Below, one piece after another: positions 4,295 to 6,570 of a DNA stretch of 6,570 nt. A model generated the notes under the pieces. That model was not told the DNA's origin and searched no databases. It was given only the letters and a program-made list of their open reading frames with translations. Positions within the stretch are counted from its first letter, which is position 1, and every line of letters begins with the position of its first letter. Source of the DNA: RGIG2945 sp045540355 (GTDB taxonomy: Bacteria > Bacillota > Clostridia > Oscillospirales > Acutalibacteraceae); NCBI GenBank assembly GCA_045540355.1, contig JAZQHB010000086.1, positions 1-6,570 on the forward strand, read 5' to 3'. The position numbers and the translations under genes are program-made.

Positions 4295-4297
4295 CTT

Positions 4298-5995
4298 TTA
4301 TGCCGTTTCAGGTAAAGCACCGGAGATATAATTCACTGCTACTCCCTGTCGGGTGTCGTTTATGATTGGGGTTTTGTCAGGCAATTCAATATACCCTACA
4401 AAGCGGTAGTAAATTACTATCCTTTGAGTTTTGTTTTTACCCTTACCCTCTGACTCATAAACATCAATATGGTCAATAAGCTCCTTTGCAAGAGGTGCCG
4501 TAAGGGTTTCCATTTCCATAAAGCTTCTTACCGCATTGAGAAACATATCCTTACCTTTGGTTGTCTCTTGTGTACTTGAAAGCCTCTTACGGAGTTCGGA
4601 TATCTTTCCTTTTAGCTCACTTCTTTCAAGCTCGTACTTATGTGACATATGAGTAAACCATTCATCCGTTACCTTGCCCTCGGCATTGTCTTCATATAGC
4701 CTTTCATATAGATTTGCTACCTTCTGCTGCCTTGCAAGAGCCTTTTGAAGCTCACCCTCAAGATACCTTGTCTCTTCATATAAGTTCTTGTTTGACTTCT
4801 TTTCAAGGATTTCTGCAAGTCTTTCTTCATCGTATTTAAGAAAGTTTGCAAGATGCTTCAATTCAAGTAATACTATCTGCTCAAGAGCATCTGAACGAAT
4901 GTAGTGCCTTGTAGGACAGTCACCACGGGTATCTTTGATATAGTTACCGCAACTGAAATAATGTATCTCTTTGTTAGTGGTATTAGTGTGATACCTCATA
5001 TTGCTTCCACAATCACCGCAACGGATGAGCCCACTGAAGATATGCTTCTTTGCATTTTCGGGTTTGGGTGCTCTTCTCTTGACCTTTAACAAGTTTTCCT
5101 GTACAAGCTCAAACACTTCTCTTTCGATTATAGGCTCGTGAACATCCTTGAAGATTCTCCAGTTTTCTTCGGCGTTCATCAGCCTCTTTTTGTTTTTGAA
5201 ATTCTTTGAGTAAGTCTTGAAGTTAATTACATCACCACAGTACTCCTGTTGTGTTAAGATTTTCCTTACGGTTGTTTTACTCCATCTGTAAGGGTCAGCA
5301 GGCATTTGCTTACCGCCTCGGTTCAAACCTTTACTGTGCCAATATGCCATAGGTATATAGATTTTGTTTGACTGAAGAACATGAGCAATAGCTTCGTTAC
5401 CCTTACCCTCAATGCACATTCTGAAAATACTTTTTACTACTTGTGAAGCATCAGGATCAATTATCCATTTCTTTTTGTTCTCAGGACTTTTCATATATCC
5501 ATAAGGCGGTTGAGCAAGAGGTTCTCCAAGGTTGCCTCTAATTCTGTTTGAGCTTCTGATTTTTCTTGAAATGTCCCTTGCATACATTTCATTCATTATG
5601 TTCTTGAAGGGTGCGATTTCATTCTCACCCTCGTCACTGTCCACCATATCATTGACAGCGATAAATCTTATGTTATGTTCAGGGAAATAATTGTCTGTGT
5701 AATGACCTACCGATACATAGTCTCGTCCTAATCTTGATAAGTCTTTAACCATAACAACAGAAATGTATCCCATTTCAATATCGTCAAGAAGCTCCTGAAA
5801 TCCGGGTCGGTTAAAGTTTGTACCTGTGTAACCGTCATCAACATAAAACTTTACATTTGTAAATCCAAGCTCTTTGGCTTTTTGTGATAACAATCTTTTC
5901 TGATTTGCTATTGAATTGCTTTCGCTGTCTGTACCGTCATCTCTTGAGAGACGAGTGTAAAGACCTGCGATACCGATATAATCCGTTAACTGCAT
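4298..5995 (-). CDS. Large serine recombinase (DUF4368 type)
   Basis: This 565-residue protein would insert and excise a transposon-like or ICE element by serine-mediated strand exchange. Residues about 8-150 are the resolvase-type catalytic domain, with YTRLS and nucleophile S17, DDGYTGTNFNRPGF (53-66) and VKDLSRLGRD (83-92). Residues about 160-305 are the 'recombinase' DNA-binding domain. A zinc ribbon follows, with C326, C329, C349 and C360. Residues about 385-475 look coiled-coil, and about 500-540 match the DUF4368 tail (DVYESEGKGK, IVIYYRFVGYIEL). The start is ATG 5995, not the in-frame ATG at 6022. AAGGAGGT (5999..6006) lies just before 5995, while 6022 has no ribosome site. The start overlaps the upstream gene by 10 bp, so translation is probably coupled. 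The catalytic residues seen are intact. It is unrelated to the tyrosine integrase at the left. Confidence 0.95.
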   Translation of the reverse strand: MQLTDYIGIAGLYTRLSRDDGTDSESNSIANQKRLLSQKAKELGFTNVKFYVDDGYTGTNFNRPGFQELLDDIEMGYISVVMVKDLSRLGRDYVSVGHYTDNYFPEHNIRFIAVNDMVDSDEGENEIAPFKNIMNEMYARDISRKIRSSNRIRGNLGEPLAQPPYGYMKSPENKKKWIIDPDASQVVKSIFRMCIEGKGNEAIAHVLQSNKIYIPMAYWHSKGLNRGGKQMPADPYRWSKTTVRKILTQQEYCGDVINFKTYSKNFKNKKRLMNAEENWRIFKDVHEPIIEREVFELVQENLLKVKRRAPKPENAKKHIFSGLIRCGDCGSNMRYHTNTTNKEIHYFSCGNYIKDTRGDCPTRHYIRSDALEQIVLLELKHLANFLKYDEERLAEILEKKSNKNLYEETRYLEGELQKALARQQKVANLYERLYEDNAEGKVTDEWFTHMSHKYELERSELKGKISELRKRLSSTQETTKGKDMFLNAVRSFMEMETLTAPLAKELIDHIDVYESEGKGKNKTQRIVIYYRFVGYIELPDKTPIINDTRQGVAVNYISGALPETA

Positions 5996-6270
5996 TTTAC
6001 CTCCTTCCCGGCAGTCAGACATATATATTCGTTGTTCATTGTATCATTGTTTGTTGCAGATGACAAATGTGTGAAGTCGCTGCCAAGATATTTTTCAATT
6101 TTCCTTTTGTAGGTATCACCGTTTTTATCTGTAGAGTATCTTGATGAAACATAATATTTTATTCCGTCAATTACAATTTCTTTTTCATCTTCACTCAGCA
6201 TAAGTAACTCAGCACGGGTGTTACAAAGCAGAAGCCAAAGAAGTAAATTCAAATACTTAAATAATTTCAT
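5986..6270 (-). CDS. Small protein between parB-like and recombinase genes, possibly TnpW-like
   Basis: A 94-residue protein. Its N-terminus is strongly hydrophobic (LFKYLNLLLWLLLC, residues 3-16), followed by a soluble part. Residues about 31-65 (IVIDGIKYYVSSRYS, then KRKIEKYLGSD) resemble the short TnpW-type proteins encoded near recombinases of Clostridia transposons; this likeness is from memory and is modest. The start at 6270 is backed by AAGGTGA upstream, and the gene begins 5 bp after the parB-like stop. An internal Met24 at 6201 would remove the hydrophobic stretch but has no ribosome site. Its 3' end overlaps the recombinase start and encodes that gene's ribosome site. The function is unknown. 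Confidence 0.7.
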   Translation of the reverse strand: MKLFKYLNLLLWLLLCNTRAELLMLSEDEKEIVIDGIKYYVSSRYSTDKNGDTYKRKIEKYLGSDFTHLSSATNNDTMNNEYICLTAGKEVKCS

Positions 6271-6275
6271 TCACT

Positions 6276-6570
6276 TCACCTTGCATCTCTCTGACGCATT
6301 AAATACCGATAATAATGCTCGACGGCCTTGATTACAAATTCCTGCTTTTGTTTTTCGGTGAACCTCGACTTAAAATATCTCTCTAAACTTTCCGTTGGTA
6401 TCTTTAAGTAGTCTTTTTGATTCGCTTTTGCCTCCGCCATAATTTCGGATATTCTGTCTGATGTGAGCATACCTTCCGAATGAAGCTTTTTCATTCGTAC
6501 AGTTTGCGAGTAAGAGGGCGTAACTTCTTCGTTTTCATAAAACCCGTAAACCTCATTCTGCTCCTCTGAC
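6276..6570 (-). CDS. ParB-like protein, C-terminal part (5' end beyond window)
   Basis: The frame is open from the window edge to TGA (6276..6278), giving 97 residues beginning SEEQNEVYGFYENEE. An internal ATG at 6494 has no ribosome site, so this is a partial gene, not a 72-residue protein. The tail, with SYSQTVRMKKLHSEGMLT, then SLERYFKSRFTEKQK and a basic MRQRDAR end, resembles the C-terminus of ParB-like proteins carried by Clostridia ICEs. The DNA-binding ParB domain would lie outside the window. Its end provides the ribosome site for the next gene. The likeness is from family memory. Confidence 0.7.
   Translation of the reverse strand, partial: SEEQNEVYGFYENEEVTPSYSQTVRMKKLHSEGMLTSDRISEIMAEAKANQKDYLKIPTESLERYFKSRFTEKQKQEFVIKAVEHYYRYLMRQRDAR

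Larger units (their letters stand above)
3977..4297. other. Gene-free junction between two mobile elements
   Basis: No credible gene is present; leftward ORFs here merely read through the tRNA fragments and hairpins. The stretch contains terminators at 3987..4020, 4199..4240 and 4270..4294, a GC-rich structured segment (about 4021..4110), and a third tRNA 3'-end copy (4167..4197). The left end of the serine-recombinase element should lie somewhere after 4240, but no terminal repeat shows where. Confidence 0.7.
4298..6570 (-). mobile_element. Left end of a second integrative element (partial)
   Basis: A ParB-like protein, a small protein and a DUF4368 serine recombinase are consecutive, closely packed leftward genes, an order typical of one end of ICE-like elements in gut Clostridia. 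The boundary probably lies between about 4240 and 4297. No short terminal repeats are recognisable with only one end in view, and the body lies beyond 6570. Confidence 0.6.

Noticed and set aside
4904..5089. Rightward ORF opposite the serine recombinase
   Set aside because: It is antisense to the zinc-ribbon coding region; a shadow frame.
5996..6022. Earlier recombinase start adding MSDCREGGK
   Set aside because: No ribosome site precedes 6022, and these residues read through the ribosome site that serves ATG 5995.

Overview
The window is AT-rich, low-GC DNA of the Clostridia/Bacillota type. It has strong AGGAGG-type ribosome sites, consensus sigma-70/sigma-A promoters and rho-independent terminators. 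The right part carries a DUF4368-type serine recombinase cassette of a kind common on integrative elements of gut Clostridia. The species cannot be named from the sequence.

Left to middle (65..3976): a complete tRNA-Pro(CGG) gene with its own promoter. Its 3' half (97..141, starting in the anticodon loop) is repeated exactly, 45 of 45 bases, at 3932..3976. These direct repeats bound a compact element of about 3.8 kb that inserted into the tRNA gene and restored it. The element has four genes. A leftward operon encodes a CRESS-DNA-type Rep (HUH endonuclease plus superfamily 3 helicase), a 58-residue excisionase-like protein and a tyrosine integrase. A divergent rightward gene encodes a repressor with a degenerate S24/LexA-like domain.

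The most striking feature is in the rep leader. A 9-bp perfect hairpin at 2621..2648 displays TAGTATTAC in its loop on the rep strand. This fits the NANTATTAC origin motif of circoviruses and geminiviruses, and it is followed by tandem 9-bp iteron-like repeats. Rep plus origin plus integrase make this a strong candidate for an integrative, rolling-circle, plasmid-like relative of eukaryotic CRESS-DNA viruses. No capsid, packaging or conjugation gene is present. Between the divergent promoters lie three related operator-like sites (ACAAAWWTGT), suggesting a lysogeny-like switch. TTTCTAAC repeats at both inner ends look like integrase arm sites. Large palindromes lie downstream of the repressor gene.

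Middle (3977..4297): no gene. It holds three terminators, an unusually GC-rich segment with several inverted repeats, an inverted near-copy of the tRNA anticodon arm, and a third, slightly decayed copy of the tRNA 3' end (4167..4197). The site therefore appears to have been used more than once.

Right (4298..6570, leftward): the end of a second, unrelated mobile element. It has the C-terminal part of a ParB-like protein running off the window edge, a small TnpW-like or unknown protein, and a large serine recombinase. The three genes are tightly spaced or overlapping.
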